Assembly: GCA_965226805.1 (NCBI GenBank)
Contig: CBDDDW010000029.1
Coordinates: forward strand, 62,001-126,000
Direction: 5' to 3'
DNA length: 64,000 nt
DNA from: CBDDDW01 sp965226805
Lineage (GTDB): Bacteria; Chloroflexota; Dehalococcoidia; Lucifugimonadales; JAGWBF01
Shown: positions 7,770 through 16,295 of the stretch, piece after piece
How positions within the stretch are numbered: the stretch's first letter is position 1
Layout: every line of letters begins with the position of its first letter
Program-made: the position numbers and the translations under genes
Notes under the pieces: generated by a model
Database searches by the model: none
What the model was told of the DNA's origin: nothing
Seen by the model: only the letters and a program-made list of their open reading frames with translations

Positions 7770-8669
7770 ATGGAAGTGGTCCTGAGCGCGCCCAGGGGCT
7801 TTTGCGCGGGGGTGGTGCGGGCCATCGAGGTAGTGGAGCTGTGCCTCAACAGGTTCGGCCCACCGGTGTACGTAAAACACGAGATCGTGCATAACCCCTA
7901 TGTTGTGGCCAGCCTTGAGAGAAAAGGGGCCATTACCGTGGAAGAAGTGGAAGAGATACCCTCCGGGTCGGTTGTGGTCTTCTCCGCTCACGGATCCCCA
8001 CCCAAGGACTTCGAGAAAGCGGAAGAGAGGCATCTGAATGTTATAGATGCGACCTGTCCGCTGGTGACGAGGGTCCATAACGAGGCCAAGAAATATAACC
8101 GGGAGGGCAGAAGGACCCTCCTCGTGGGCCACAGGGGCCACCAGGAGGTCCGAGGGACCATGGGCCAAGCCCCAATGGATCTGGTGGACCAGCGGGAAGG
8201 TGTGAACCTTCCGGAATGGGACAGGAGCACCCCCGTGGCTGTCCTGACCCAGACCACTCTTTCGGTAGAGGATACAGCCCACGCCGTAGAGGAGATCAAG
8301 CGCGCCTTTCCAGACGCCATCACCAGGGCGGACATATGTTACGCCACCACCAATCGCCAGGATGCGGCCAAGGAGCTTGCTCGCAAGGTGGACGTGGTGC
8401 TGGTCATCGGGGCCCAGAACAGCTCTAACTGCAACCGCCTACGTGAGGTGGCCGAGGCGCAGGGCGTTCCCGCTTACCTCATAAACGGTCCTGAGGATCT
8501 GGACGCCAGCTGGGTCGAGGGCGCCCGCCGGGTCGGTATAACCTCGGGAGCATCGACGCCGGAGGTGTTAGTGGACGAGGTCGTGAGCGCCCTTCGCCCC
8601 GACGACGTGACCACTCTCTCGGGGATCGAGGAGAACGTAGCTTTCGTGCTCCCCAGGGAATTGCGCTAA
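7770..8669 (+). CDS. ispH: 4-hydroxy-3-methylbut-2-enyl diphosphate reductase
   Basis: This [4Fe-4S] enzyme performs the last step of the MEP isoprenoid pathway, producing IPP and DMAPP. The cluster ligands Cys12 (RGFCAGV), Cys96 (DATCPLV) and Cys190 (DICYATTNRQ) are all present, as are SAHGSPP and the NSSNCNRL phosphate-binding motif. The length of 299 aa is normal. ATG 7770 is preferred to the GTG codon immediately before it. It lies 82 bases downstream of cysM on the same strand. Confidence 0.97.
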   Translation: MEVVLSAPRGFCAGVVRAIEVVELCLNRFGPPVYVKHEIVHNPYVVASLERKGAITVEEVEEIPSGSVVVFSAHGSPPKDFEKAEERHLNVIDATCPLVTRVHNEAKKYNREGRRTLLVGHRGHQEVRGTMGQAPMDLVDQREGVNLPEWDRSTPVAVLTQTTLSVEDTAHAVEEIKRAFPDAITRADICYATTNRQDAAKELARKVDVVLVIGAQNSSNCNRLREVAEAQGVPAYLINGPEDLDASWVEGARRVGITSGASTPEVLVDEVVSALRPDDVTTLSGIEENVAFVLPRELR

Positions 8670-8721
8670 GCCTCCCCGCAGCCCCTCGGATACCCCTTGC
8701 CTGCTTCCTTTGCGCTTCCCC

Positions 8722-8749
8722 TTGCCTTTTGTTCCTGATCGGGTATACT
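8722..8749 (+). promoter_or_regulatory. promoter for the GlcG-like gene
   Basis: TTGCCT (8722-8727) and TATACT (8744-8749) are 16 bases apart. The GlcG-like gene starts 35 bases after the -10. Confidence 0.55.
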
Positions 8750-8783
8750 CAGGGCGAAACATTGCAGCATGGGGGTAAGGTAA

Positions 8784-9182
8784 ATGTCGACGATGAAATA
8801 TGAAGAAGCCAAGCGCATAGTCGACGCGGGTTTTGCCGCGGCGTCCAAGGCCGGTATCAACGTTGCCATAGCAGTGCTCGACGAGCGGGGGGACATCGTG
8901 CTCCACACGCGGATGGACGGGTGCAGGTGGTGGTGGACGGATGCCTGCGTGTCAAAGGCGATGGCATCAGCGATCTTCGGGCAGCCTAGCGGAGCCCTAC
9001 CCCAAATCGCCGGTCGGCCCATGGGCGATGCCCTGGTAGTGATGCACGGTGGCAAGGTCGCATTCGTCCAGGGCGCCCTTCCCGTAACGCGGGACGGCCA
9101 GCTTATCGGAGCGGTGGGGGTAGGCGGAGGGACCGGTGAGCAGGACGAGGAAGTGGCCAGGGTTGGCATCGCGGCGATGTAG
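8784..9182 (+). CDS. GlcG/HbpS-like (DUF336) protein
   Basis: This is a 132-aa single-domain protein of the GlcG/HbpS (DUF336) family. Its start resembles the family: YEEAKRIVDAGFAAASKAGINVAIAVLDERGDIVLHTRMDG. The later GALPVTRDGQLIGAVGVGGGTGEQDEEVA is the conserved glycine-rich end. Some relatives bind heme or are fused to corrinoid and glycolate-related enzymes; the function of stand-alone members is poorly defined. It has its own promoter and is followed by a convergent PAC2 gene. Confidence 0.88.
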   Translation: MSTMKYEEAKRIVDAGFAAASKAGINVAIAVLDERGDIVLHTRMDGCRWWWTDACVSKAMASAIFGQPSGALPQIAGRPMGDALVVMHGGKVAFVQGALPVTRDGQLIGAVGVGGGTGEQDEEVARVGIAAM

Positions 9183-9198
9183 AGTCACGTTCTCGGTG

Positions 9199-10074
9199 TC
9201 AGGCCTCGTCGTCCCTCTCGTCCAGCTCCCTGAGGAACCGCTCGACTTCTGGTGAAAGGGGCGGCGGCTCCTCGGCGGAAGCCTGGTTGGCGTCGTATTG
9301 GGCCTCTAGCCGTTCCAGCACCGACTTCAGCTCGGAGTTGCGTTCGACGGCGGCCGTAAGCTCCTCGTATTGTCTTTGGCCTCGCTCTTCGTCCGCTAGA
9401 TGAAACGGGAGCCCGTAAATCCTGCATAGCAGATCCATCAGCCGTGCAGCCCCTGCATAGTCTTCTTCCAGTTCGATGTACTGGGGAAGATGTACCACAA
9501 TGGTCATGTGCTCTATCCCCAGCTTCGGCGCCTCCTGGCCGATCAACGAGGTGATACTGGTTGGGCCCTGGTAGTTGCTGGCCTGGAGCCTGATCCTTCT
9601 CCCCTCTTCCTCCGCCTCTTCCCCACCGGCGATGCCTGACACGAGCAGGGGCCTGGTGTGAGGTACCACGTCGTACATCCCGCCTATCATGCAGTAGCGT
9701 TTCACACCGAAGGTCTTCAGAAGCTCGAGGATCGAGTCCACGTAATCTTCCCCGAAGGCATGGGGCTCCCTGAGGTTGAAAAACAGGAAATCGGGCTTCT
9801 CCTCCCGGTGGGCATAGCTGATCGTGCTGTTCGGTATGCTCATCTCCCGCCGGCCGTCAACCAGTCGAGACCTGGGCCTGTACCGGGTAAAGTCGAAGAA
9901 ATTGCCCGGCCTCGCCAGTCGTCCGAGCTCCTCTGCCCCGAAATGCCGCTCCAAGCGGGACATCACGAGAGTGCCTACCCGTCCGACGTTGACCCACGGG
10001 CGAAGGATAACCACGGCATGGGGATCTTGGGGTTGGATGTCGGGCTCTTTTATCTCGAACGCGCCTACTCGCAT
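9199..10074 (-). CDS. PAC2 family protein
   Basis: This 291-aa protein has the PAC2 fold (relatives of proteasome assembly chaperone 2), a common actinobacterial and Chloroflexi family of unknown role. Visible family features are the repeated VVILRPWVNVGRVG start, GGMYDVVPHTRP, the NYQGPTSITSLIGQEAPKLG segment and VHLPQYIELEEDYAGAARLMDLL. The C-terminus (about 235-291) is acidic with coiled-coil character. No ribosome binding site stands out before ATG 10074. In actinobacteria PAC2 genes are not strictly linked to proteasome genes; here a proteasome-like gene exists 50 kb away. Confidence 0.85.
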   Translation of the reverse strand: MRVGAFEIKEPDIQPQDPHAVVILRPWVNVGRVGTLVMSRLERHFGAEELGRLARPGNFFDFTRYRPRSRLVDGRREMSIPNSTISYAHREEKPDFLFFNLREPHAFGEDYVDSILELLKTFGVKRYCMIGGMYDVVPHTRPLLVSGIAGGEEAEEEGRRIRLQASNYQGPTSITSLIGQEAPKLGIEHMTIVVHLPQYIELEEDYAGAARLMDLLCRIYGLPFHLADEERGQRQYEELTAAVERNSELKSVLERLEAQYDANQASAEEPPPLSPEVERFLRELDERDDEA

Positions 10075-10146
10075 ATATTTATCTTGACACGCATATCGGG
10101 TTTTTGCAAGTCGGGGCCCTGCGTATAGACCCGTACGAGAGCCTGG

Positions 10147-10668
10147 TCATAGGTCCTCCCACATCTGGCCGAACCGCTCTTTGTGGGTGGTTTCCGCTAG
10201 CGGCTTCCTCCTCTTGCCTCCGGACTTCGCCGCCTCTGTGGGATAGCCATAGGGCATCACTGTTATGAACTCCATGTCTTGGGGGATTCCCAGAAGCTCT
10301 TTAGCCTTCTCCTTGTCCCAGCCGCCCACAAAGGAGGTGCCCACCCCTTCGCTCCAGGCCACCAGCAGCATGTTCTAGATCACTCTGCCTGCCTCGAACT
10401 GGGGCATCCTGGCGTTCTCCATCACTATCGCGACGGCGAGAGGAGCCTCTGCGATGTAGGCGCCGCTGGAAGTGAGGGAGCTTAGCCGCTGCAGAGCCAG
10501 GGGGTCTCGGATAACGATAAAGTGCCAGGGTTGGCGGTTCCTCTGGCTGGGGGCCCACCGGCAGGCCCTCAGAATCTTCTTTACGACTGGCTCTGGGATG
10601 GGGTCCGAAGTAAAGCTTTTCACGGCCACCCGGCTCCTGATGCACCTGTAGACATCCATAGCTATCAC
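10147..10668 (-). pseudogene. nitroreductase family protein, interrupted by an amber codon
   Basis: This is an FMN-dependent nitroreductase of about 173 codons. It begins MDVYRCIRSRVAVKSFTSDPIPEPVVKKILRACRWAPSQRNRQPW-like, with the FMN-binding R-S-R and APS-x-x-N-x-QPW motifs, and continues through GIPQDMEFITVMPYGYP to the end at 10147. A TAG at 10377-10375 splits the frame between VI and NMLL. Family members usually have Gln there (QNM-L-A), so CAG to TAG is the simplest change. Both halves are otherwise intact and in one frame. It may be a recent pseudogene, a read-through case or a base-call error. Confidence 0.88.
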
Positions 10669-10872
10669 CTCCTCTGTGCCGCGGTCGTCACTTTTAGCAT
10701 ATCACGATGGCTCTACGCCAGATCTGGGGGCAATCGTTCTAGAGGGGGCATGCTCGAAACTCCCGTCCAAGATTGCGGTGATGGCCGACGCTTCTCAACT
10801 CAACTTGTCACGTGTAGCGGATTGGAGTAAAGTATGTGTCAGCTTTGTAGTACGGTGCCAGGAGGAATAGTT

Positions 10873-11094
10873 ATGGAAGAGTGGCGGATTATGGTGGCCA
10901 AGCTGACCATGCTCCTTGCAACTGCGTGCGGAGTCATCGGGCTTATCGTTGGATTGGCCGACAAGACCTGGAAACTGGGCGTCGAGGGTTGGTTTACAGG
11001 TGGCACACTGCTGGCGGTCCTGTCGATCGTCATGCTGGCGGACCAATACTTCGAGTCCCGGAAAAAGGAACAGGCCAAGGCCAAGGGAAGCTAG
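10873..11094 (+). CDS. small two-helix membrane protein
   Basis: This 73-aa protein is of unknown function. It has two predicted membrane segments, about residues 7-27 (MVAKLTMLLATACGVIGLIVGLA, split) and 38-57 (GGTLLAVLSIVMLADQYF), and a lysine-rich end. ATG 10873 follows AGGAGG by 7 bases, which decides the start over an upstream in-frame ATG at 10834. No family is recognised. Confidence 0.7.
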   Translation: MEEWRIMVAKLTMLLATACGVIGLIVGLADKTWKLGVEGWFTGGTLLAVLSIVMLADQYFESRKKEQAKAKGS

Positions 11095-11227
11095 CTGCAA
11101 ACGTTTACCCGGCTCCTATGGCTGGCAACCGGCAGCAGCATCGGAGACACGGGCGACCTACTAGTGTTTCTGAACCTCCCCCCTTCGGGTGCGGAGAACA
11201 GAAGGTACGTGGCCCTCGTGAAACGTA

Positions 11228-11872
11228 GTGGACATTGACCGACAGAGGGGGAGCGTGGATCCTGTTCGCTGGAGCTTGAAAGGCGACTACTTCGAGAACT
11301 GTAACTGCGAAGTGCTGTGTCCCTGCATCGTGCGCGGAGGGTCTGCGGTTCCCACGGAGGGCCATTGCGACGTGGGCTTCGCGTTCCACATCGACCAGGG
11401 GAGCTTTGACGACATATCCCTCTCAGGGCTCAACTTCGTAGTGATTGCCTACACCCCGGGCGTGATGGCCCATGGCAACTGGTCCACGGGAGTATACATA
11501 GACGAGCAGGCGGGCGGCCAGCAACGGGATGCGTTGGCCCGAATCCTATCGGGCCAGGTGGGAGGTCCGGCTGAGCGCTGGATGCGTCTTACGTCGGTAG
11601 ACCTCGGGATAAAATACGTGCCCATCAGCTACACAGCCGAAGGCCACGTCCGCAGCGTCAATATTCCGGGCATCATGGACTTCAGCGTGGAGGGCATCCT
11701 GGCCGGCCGGCAACAGACCGAGCCAATGAGACTGGAAAACACAGCCCACCCGATAAACTCATCCCTGGCCCTGGCCAAAGGGACCGTCAGCACCTTCACT
11801 GACCACGGGATGACCTGGGACAACTCTGGTAGGAACGGACATTATTCCACATTCGAGTGGAGATGGCCTTGA
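11228..11872 (+). CDS. DUF1326 family protein
   Basis: This 214-aa protein carries the DUF1326 N-terminal signature GDYFENCNCEVLCPC, whose clustered cysteines suggest metal or redox binding, though the function is not established. Later conserved segments are GHCDVGFAFHIDQG and MDFSVEGI. The start is taken as GTG 11228; GTG 11255 nearer the domain is possible. A strong terminator follows at 11906. Confidence 0.85.
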   Translation: MDIDRQRGSVDPVRWSLKGDYFENCNCEVLCPCIVRGGSAVPTEGHCDVGFAFHIDQGSFDDISLSGLNFVVIAYTPGVMAHGNWSTGVYIDEQAGGQQRDALARILSGQVGGPAERWMRLTSVDLGIKYVPISYTAEGHVRSVNIPGIMDFSVEGILAGRQQTEPMRLENTAHPINSSLALAKGTVSTFTDHGMTWDNSGRNGHYSTFEWRWP

Positions 11873-11905
11873 TGATCCTCCTGAGCCTCCGCCCAGACCC
11901 GTCTT

Positions 11906-11933
11906 AGCGATAGGCACACTCCTATCGCTTTTT
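11906..11933 (+). terminator. Rho-independent terminator
   Basis: A perfect 9-bp stem AGCGATAGG / CCTATCGCT with a 6-base loop is followed by TTTTT. It lies 34 bases after the DUF1326 gene. The rest of 11934-12091 shows no gene. Confidence 0.9.
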
Positions 11934-12091
11934 AGTTGCGCCCCGTAACTCTGGTTGCGGCCGATTTCTCCGGATATCCTCCGCTACGGTGCGCACCCCT
12001 CAACCCCACTGCCCTCACGTGCGCAAGCTCACAGTAAATCTGTGTCACACTTCACTGATTAGCAGCGCGTGTACCTGTTTAATAGATATAG

Positions 12092-12613
12092 ATGAGTAAG
12101 TTGGCTACGGCTTCTAGGGGCTGTCAGAGGGTTGGAATGGGTAGCATTTTCTGTTTTCTAAAGGGCTGTACCAAGTGCACCGGGGATTTGGTGTTTGACG
12201 ATGGAGATTGGAGGTGCTGGCAGTGCGGGCAATACTACTACACCAACGGCGTCGCCTCTCCGGAGGAGCTCAAAGATGAGGTCGCGCAAGACCAGGACGG
12301 ATCCAGTGCATTGGGCTCACCCTCGGACCAATCCGTTGGGGAGATAGGCCGTCAAGAGCGCCCGAAGAGAGGGCGCCGCAGAGGATACGGCGCCCGATAT
12401 GCGAGGAACATCGACGCTGTGATCCGTGCGAAACAGGTGAGCGATGAGAGGTGGTGGGCTCGCAATCGGGAAATCATCGGTTACCTGGACCAGGGCTTGT
12501 CAGTGAGAGAGGTTGCCGAGCGGTCCAACCGGGGAGACCGGCAGATACGCGTGGTTAGGGAGAGGCTGTACGACCTTCGGGCGGCATCGGCAGGGTCGGA
12601 TGTGGCTAGGTAA
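12092..12613 (+). CDS. zinc-ribbon protein with C-terminal HTH
   Basis: This 173-aa protein has two parts. A zinc ribbon at about residues 26-46 (CTKC...CWQC spacing) is followed by an acidic linker. A basic region (PKRGRRRGYGARYARN) leads into a helix-turn-helix-like C-terminus (GLSVREVAERSNRGDRQIRVVRERL, in pieces). It could be a small DNA-binding regulator of phage or mobile-element type. A second, damaged copy of the zinc ribbon lies on the opposite strand at 14295-14564. The start could also be ATG 12137. It opens the 12.1-14.2 kb accessory island. Confidence 0.65.
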   Translation: MSKLATASRGCQRVGMGSIFCFLKGCTKCTGDLVFDDGDWRCWQCGQYYYTNGVASPEELKDEVAQDQDGSSALGSPSDQSVGEIGRQERPKRGRRRGYGARYARNIDAVIRAKQVSDERWWARNREIIGYLDQGLSVREVAERSNRGDRQIRVVRERLYDLRAASAGSDVAR

Positions 12614-12651
12614 CGAAGCTCTCCGGGGCTCCTGAATGCCGTAGAGTTACC

Positions 12652-13080
12652 TCACGCGTCAGAGCCTTGCCTGGGTAGCAGTACCACTCTAAGGAACTCT
12701 AATTCGAGTCTCAATATAGGGGCCATCGTGGGCGACTCCAGCGAGCGGAGCAACCTTAGATGGCCCCCTAGCTTGGACAGTAGATCCGCTTTGGCCTCCT
12801 CTTTGGTCTTAGAAAAGCCGTGCAGCTTGTTCAGCACCTTTTCGAAAGCCCAGTGGGCGTCAAAGGAATCGGCCACGATGATCGGGATGTCTCTGGCAAG
12901 AGTCCACTCGGAGTCGGAAGGTTCGTCCCCTGGTCTCAGGCAGTCGATAGCTACCGGTTGAACCTCGCTGTGGGTGAGGTGCTCGGTGGCCCGCCTGGGG
13001 CGGCTCACGTCATGTCTACGCCAGGCCCACTCCGCTGGGGAAGATGAAGCGGTGGAGGACGTCTCGGGGTCGGCGGTCAC
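12652..13080 (-). CDS. unknown protein of the accessory island
   Basis: This 142-aa protein is not recognised. The first 45 residues are low in structure and rich in Ser, Arg and Glu; the rest looks helical, with DSFDAHWAFEKVLNKLHG and LRLELEFLRVVLLP segments. Its ATG overlaps the stop of the upstream DUF3467-like gene by 4 bases (ATGA), so the two are translationally coupled and probably work together. Confidence 0.6.
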   Translation of the reverse strand: MTADPETSSTASSSPAEWAWRRHDVSRPRRATEHLTHSEVQPVAIDCLRPGDEPSDSEWTLARDIPIIVADSFDAHWAFEKVLNKLHGFSKTKEEAKADLLSKLGGHLRLLRSLESPTMAPILRLELEFLRVVLLPRQGSDA

Positions 13081-13403
13081 AGTTTCCCATCCTCTATTTC
13101 CCAGGCCTCCAGCACCTGTCGAGGCAGCGCTATAGGGCCTACCGCGTTCTCGTACTCACGCACGTGCTTCCTGGTGAGAAGGCAGATAGCCTTGAGCAGT
13201 TGGGGGCTGACTTTGATCTTAGCCCTGAGTACGGGCTCCCTATCTTCCTGGAGCTCACCAAAGAAAAGAACACTGCTGTAGAGACCGCTCACGATGTGCA
13301 GCGAGTCGGAGTAAAAGCTGATGGTGGCCTCGGGGGAAGTGGCATAGTACTCTTCGGGGCTGTACTCTCCGGGTGGCTGAAGCGGAGGGGGTTCTGTCGC
13401 CAT
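13077..13403 (-). CDS. DUF3467-like protein
   Basis: This 108-aa protein resembles DUF3467. A beta-rich first half (ISFYSDSLHIVSGLYSSVLFFGEL) is followed by the conserved pattern KIKVSPQLLKAICLLTRKHVREYENAVGPI (seen in pieces), like the family's S-P-x-x-A-K...L...YE...G-x-I. Function is unknown. ATG 13403 is preceded by GGAGGTAGC, so the longer reading start at 13457 is not used. It overlaps the next gene by 4 bases. Confidence 0.62.
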   Translation of the reverse strand: MATEPPPLQPPGEYSPEEYYATSPEATISFYSDSLHIVSGLYSSVLFFGELQEDREPVLRAKIKVSPQLLKAICLLTRKHVREYENAVGPIALPRQVLEAWEIEDGKL

Positions 13404-13592
13404 GCTACCTCCAGCGAAGGGTGGATGTGTCTTCCAGAAGTCCCGAGCTCTATGCACCGGGCTCCAAAGACCCGTGTAGCGCGGCTAGACAAAGTAAAGG
13501 TGGAGAGTTAGCGTGCGGTTAGCGGGACGCGCGTACTATCCATTCCCCGCGCATACTCGGCTCGTCAGGTACACATGGTACCATGAAGGGCG

Positions 13593-14213
13593 CTAAACCT
13601 CCAACCTCTTCGTGACCTCCTCGCGGCCGAGGTGGTAGTCGCCAACGGCGATGGCGTTCCACTCCGGGGTGGTCTTTCCCTCTCCCAGGAGCCCCCACCG
13701 GGTCATCACCGCGTAGACCAGCTCTTGCTTTGCCCCATTAGCGCGGCCTACGAGGGCGCACCTGATCTCCCGGACGGAATAGCAGTGGATGGGCAGGTTG
13801 TGGTGCCGCGCCCATTGCTCGAGACTTTGCTTGAGGAGCTCCATGCCTTCCTGCTGGTGCGGCAACTGAAGTTGGGGTGGCTTCCCATAGGCCACCTCGT
13901 TCGGCTGCCACCTGAACGCCGTCTTATCGAGCTCCCCTTCTATGGCTTTTATCCGGTGCTTGATATCCGGACGGTGAGACCGATCGTAGGCTACGATTAC
14001 GCCAGTCTCCACCAGTTGCCATTGGGAGTGAGCTGGGCAGCTGGCTGTCCTATGTGCCGGGGAGTCTTGACCACTTGTGGGCACGTCACGGGAAGGCGCG
14101 GTGGAGGACGAAGTAGGCGACCCTCCCTCGGCTGGTCCGCCCGGCCCCTCGTTCAGGAAGACTGCCCAACCTGCGGTGTGGGTACTGGGGTCGATGGCTA
14201 ACAGAACAACCAC
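13593..14213 (-). CDS. RuvC-like Holliday-junction resolvase fold protein
   Basis: This 206-aa protein begins LLAIDPSTHTAGWAVF, the RNase H/RuvC-type first catalytic strand with Asp. A low-complexity Ser/Pro/Gly insert of about 45 residues follows, and then the rest of the fold: NEVAYGKPPQLQL (second acidic position), SVREIRCALVGRANGAKQELVYAVMTRWG, and a C-terminal WNAIAVGDYH motif with the last acidic residue. Phages and mobile elements carry similar resolvases. It is a candidate DNA-processing enzyme of the island, and the true cellular RuvC is probably elsewhere. A long antisense frame here (13632-14201) is taken as a shadow. Confidence 0.65.
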   Translation of the reverse strand: MVVLLAIDPSTHTAGWAVFLNEGPGGPAEGGSPTSSSTAPSRDVPTSGQDSPAHRTASCPAHSQWQLVETGVIVAYDRSHRPDIKHRIKAIEGELDKTAFRWQPNEVAYGKPPQLQLPHQQEGMELLKQSLEQWARHHNLPIHCYSVREIRCALVGRANGAKQELVYAVMTRWGLLGEGKTTPEWNAIAVGDYHLGREEVTKRLEV

Positions 14214-14294
14214 TACCTAAGCCCTCTTTCCCGGGTCCGAGTGCTTTCGTTTCAGCCCCGATCCAACCCAGGTCGACTGTTCCGCGTCGCTATT

Positions 14295-14564
14295 TTATAC
14301 GCCCGGCTCCCCTTGTTTGGACTCATCCTGAAAGCCCTGTTTTTGTGGCCCCTGTCGATCCTCGAAGGCGAGAGCGACAGCGTGCGTTCGGACGCCACCC
14401 GGTCGGCGACTGGGCGGAGACCACAAAGCAGCGATATAGTGATATCTACCACACTGTAAACAATGCCAGTCGCCGTCGTCGATGGACAGATCGCCGCCGC
14501 AGATTGTGCAACCTTTTAGCCGAAACCTCTCCAAGTTAGCGGCCCCACATGAGGCAAGATTCAC
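14295..14564 (-). pseudogene. degenerate zinc-ribbon paralogue
   Basis: An 89-codon frame carries LKGCTICGGDLSIDDGDW and HCLQCGRYHY, closely matching the zinc ribbon of the 12092 gene (LKGCTKCTGDLVFDDGDW). After the ribbon the sequence loses similarity and has no HTH. It is probably a truncated duplicate on the opposite strand. It may mark the far border of the accessory island. Confidence 0.5.
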
Positions 14565-14740
14565 CTTCAGGAGATGCTAACAGAACTATTGTGCTAGGTC
14601 AAGGGAGGCGTGCCACTGCCCGCGAACTCGTGGGAATTTCGGAGATGCTGTCCAGGAATCCTGGGAAGTGAGGCGGTGGGGATGAGGTTGAGCCCTTGAA
14701 ATGCGGAGCTGGTACCCGGTTAACTTAAATTAGATACAAA

Positions 14741-14800
14741 TGTCATTCTGAGCGAAGCGAAGAATCTGGGGTGGCCGTGGGACCCCCTCCCCAGATTCTT
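14741..14800. repeat. CTGAGC-type hairpin repeat, copy 2
   Basis: TGTCATTCTGAGC opens the copy, followed by AGAATCTGGGG (14761-14771), which pairs with CCCCAGATTCT (14789-14799). It is the same family as 4127-4196. The surrounding 14565-15033 has no gene. Confidence 0.75.
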
Positions 14801-14875
14801 CGGTCGCTGAGCTCCCTCAGAATCGTCCATGCCGGTTGCCTCCGGCGCCCTAAAGGATGAAAATGCCGGCACCTC

Positions 14876-14965
14876 TGTCACCCTGAGCGGAGCGAAGGGT
14901 CTGGAGGCGGTGGGGCGTCTCACCATCCCCACACCAGATTCTTCGCCTGCGGCTCAGAACGACAC
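14876..14965. repeat. CTGAGC-type hairpin repeat, copy 3
   Basis: TGTCACCCTGAGC at the left end pairs imperfectly with GCTCAGAACGACA at the right end. Internal CAGATTCTTCGCC matches copy 2. Copies 2 and 3 are about 75 bases apart. Confidence 0.7.
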
Positions 14966-15033
14966 TTTCGTGGGAATGACATGCTGTCGATCTTGTTGAC
15001 TATGTACCAGGGTCTGGCCGCTGGCGACGGGGC

Positions 15034-16212
15034 CTATGCCGCCTCGGCCAGAAGATCCAGGGATTTATATCCGGATCCGGTGTTCAGCAGGACTATGGTT
15101 TCGTCGGGGCCGAGAATCTCCGCTTGGACCAGCCTCTTAAGGCCTGCCAACGTGGCGGCCCCTTCCGGGCAAGGAAAAACACCCTCGAGAGATGCCATCT
15201 CCCTTATGGAGGCCAGCATCTCGGCGTCGGACACTGCAACTGCGCTGCCGCCGGTGTCCCTGATAGCCCTGAGGATGATGTAGTCGGCGAAAGGGTGGGG
15301 CACGCGCAGACCACCCGCTATGGTATGGGCGTCGGGCCAGGTTTCCGCGACGTCCGACCCCTCGTGAACGGCTTTAACTATGGGCTGGCAGCCTTCGGGC
15401 TGAACCGCCAAGAACTTAGGCAGCCGACCTTCCACCCACCCGAGCTCCAAGAGCTCGTAGAAACCCTTCCACATTCCTACGATCCCTGTGCCGCCGCCAG
15501 TGGGATACACAATGGCGTCCGGCATTCGCCAGCCTAGCTGAAAGGCTAACTCCAAGCCCATTGTCTTTTTCCCTTCGGCTCGGTAGGGCTCCTGTAGGGT
15601 GGAAAGATCGAAAAGCCCGTTCCTCTGGGCCGCTTCATTGGAGAGGCGGCCCGCGTCTCCTATCAGGCCGTCCACCAGGGTCAGGCGGCTGCCCATGGCG
15701 GTCGACTCCAGCTTGTTCGCTTCGGGAGCGTCCTTGGGCATGAAAACGTGGGCCTCCAGCCCACCCCTGGCCGCGTAGGCCGCCATCGCACCAGCCGCGT
15801 TCCCAGCCGAGGGCATGGAGAAACGCGACAGCCCGAGCTCCCGGGCCTTGGATACAGCCGCCGAGATGCCACGAGCTTTAAAGGTGCCCGTAGGATTGAG
15901 CCCTTCGTCCTTGATGTAGAGACTTTTCAGCCCCAGCTTTTTGCCCAGGTTCGGGGCGTCGAGAAGGGGAGTACCCCCTTCTCCGAGGCTAATCACATGC
16001 TCTCGGTTGAGCACCGGCAGCAGCTCTGAGAAGCGCCACATGTTGGGCGGCCGGTCCTGGAGCTCCCCTCGGTCCACCTCCCGCTTCAGTCGAGGCAGGT
16101 CGTACCGGGCAAACAGCACCTTGCCACACTGCAGGCACGTCCTCATAACCTTGGTATGGGAGTAGGTCTGGCTGCAATAGGTGCATTCCAGATGATCGAG
16201 GTAGCTGTACAC
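15034..16212 (-). CDS. thrC: threonine synthase
   Basis: This PLP enzyme converts O-phosphohomoserine to threonine. The 392-aa protein starts with a small zinc ribbon (CTYC...CLQC, residues 10-34), as many archaeal and Chloroflexi ThrC do. The PLP lysine lies in NPTGTFKARG; SAGNAAGAMAAYAARGG and PTGGGTGIVGMWKGF are the substrate and phosphate loops. GTG 16212 is the start, with AG-rich sequence upstream. A minus-strand extended -10 lies at 16265-16257. Confidence 0.95.
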   Translation of the reverse strand: MYSYLDHLECTYCSQTYSHTKVMRTCLQCGKVLFARYDLPRLKREVDRGELQDRPPNMWRFSELLPVLNREHVISLGEGGTPLLDAPNLGKKLGLKSLYIKDEGLNPTGTFKARGISAAVSKARELGLSRFSMPSAGNAAGAMAAYAARGGLEAHVFMPKDAPEANKLESTAMGSRLTLVDGLIGDAGRLSNEAAQRNGLFDLSTLQEPYRAEGKKTMGLELAFQLGWRMPDAIVYPTGGGTGIVGMWKGFYELLELGWVEGRLPKFLAVQPEGCQPIVKAVHEGSDVAETWPDAHTIAGGLRVPHPFADYIILRAIRDTGGSAVAVSDAEMLASIREMASLEGVFPCPEGAATLAGLKRLVQAEILGPDETIVLLNTGSGYKSLDLLAEAA

Positions 16213-16256
16213 CTCTCTGACCTCCTCCCCGTGTCGCTTGTGCGCGTGGCCGACAT

Positions 16257-16265
16257 ATTATATCA
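16257..16265 (-). promoter_or_regulatory. extended -10 promoter of thrC
   Basis: On the minus strand TGA-TATAAT (16265 to 16257) is exact and lies 45 bases ahead of the thrC start. Confidence 0.6.
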
Positions 16266-16295
16266 TCCGTGTAGGAACGACTAGGGGAAGTTTCT

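Noticed and set aside
7713..8282. Minus-strand frame of 189 codons inside ispH
   Set aside because: It is a shadow of a fully conserved enzyme.
13632..14201. Plus-strand frame of 189 codons opposite the RuvC-like gene
   Set aside because: The minus strand has the recognisable LLAIDPSTHTAGWAVF start and resolvase motifs; the plus frame has none.
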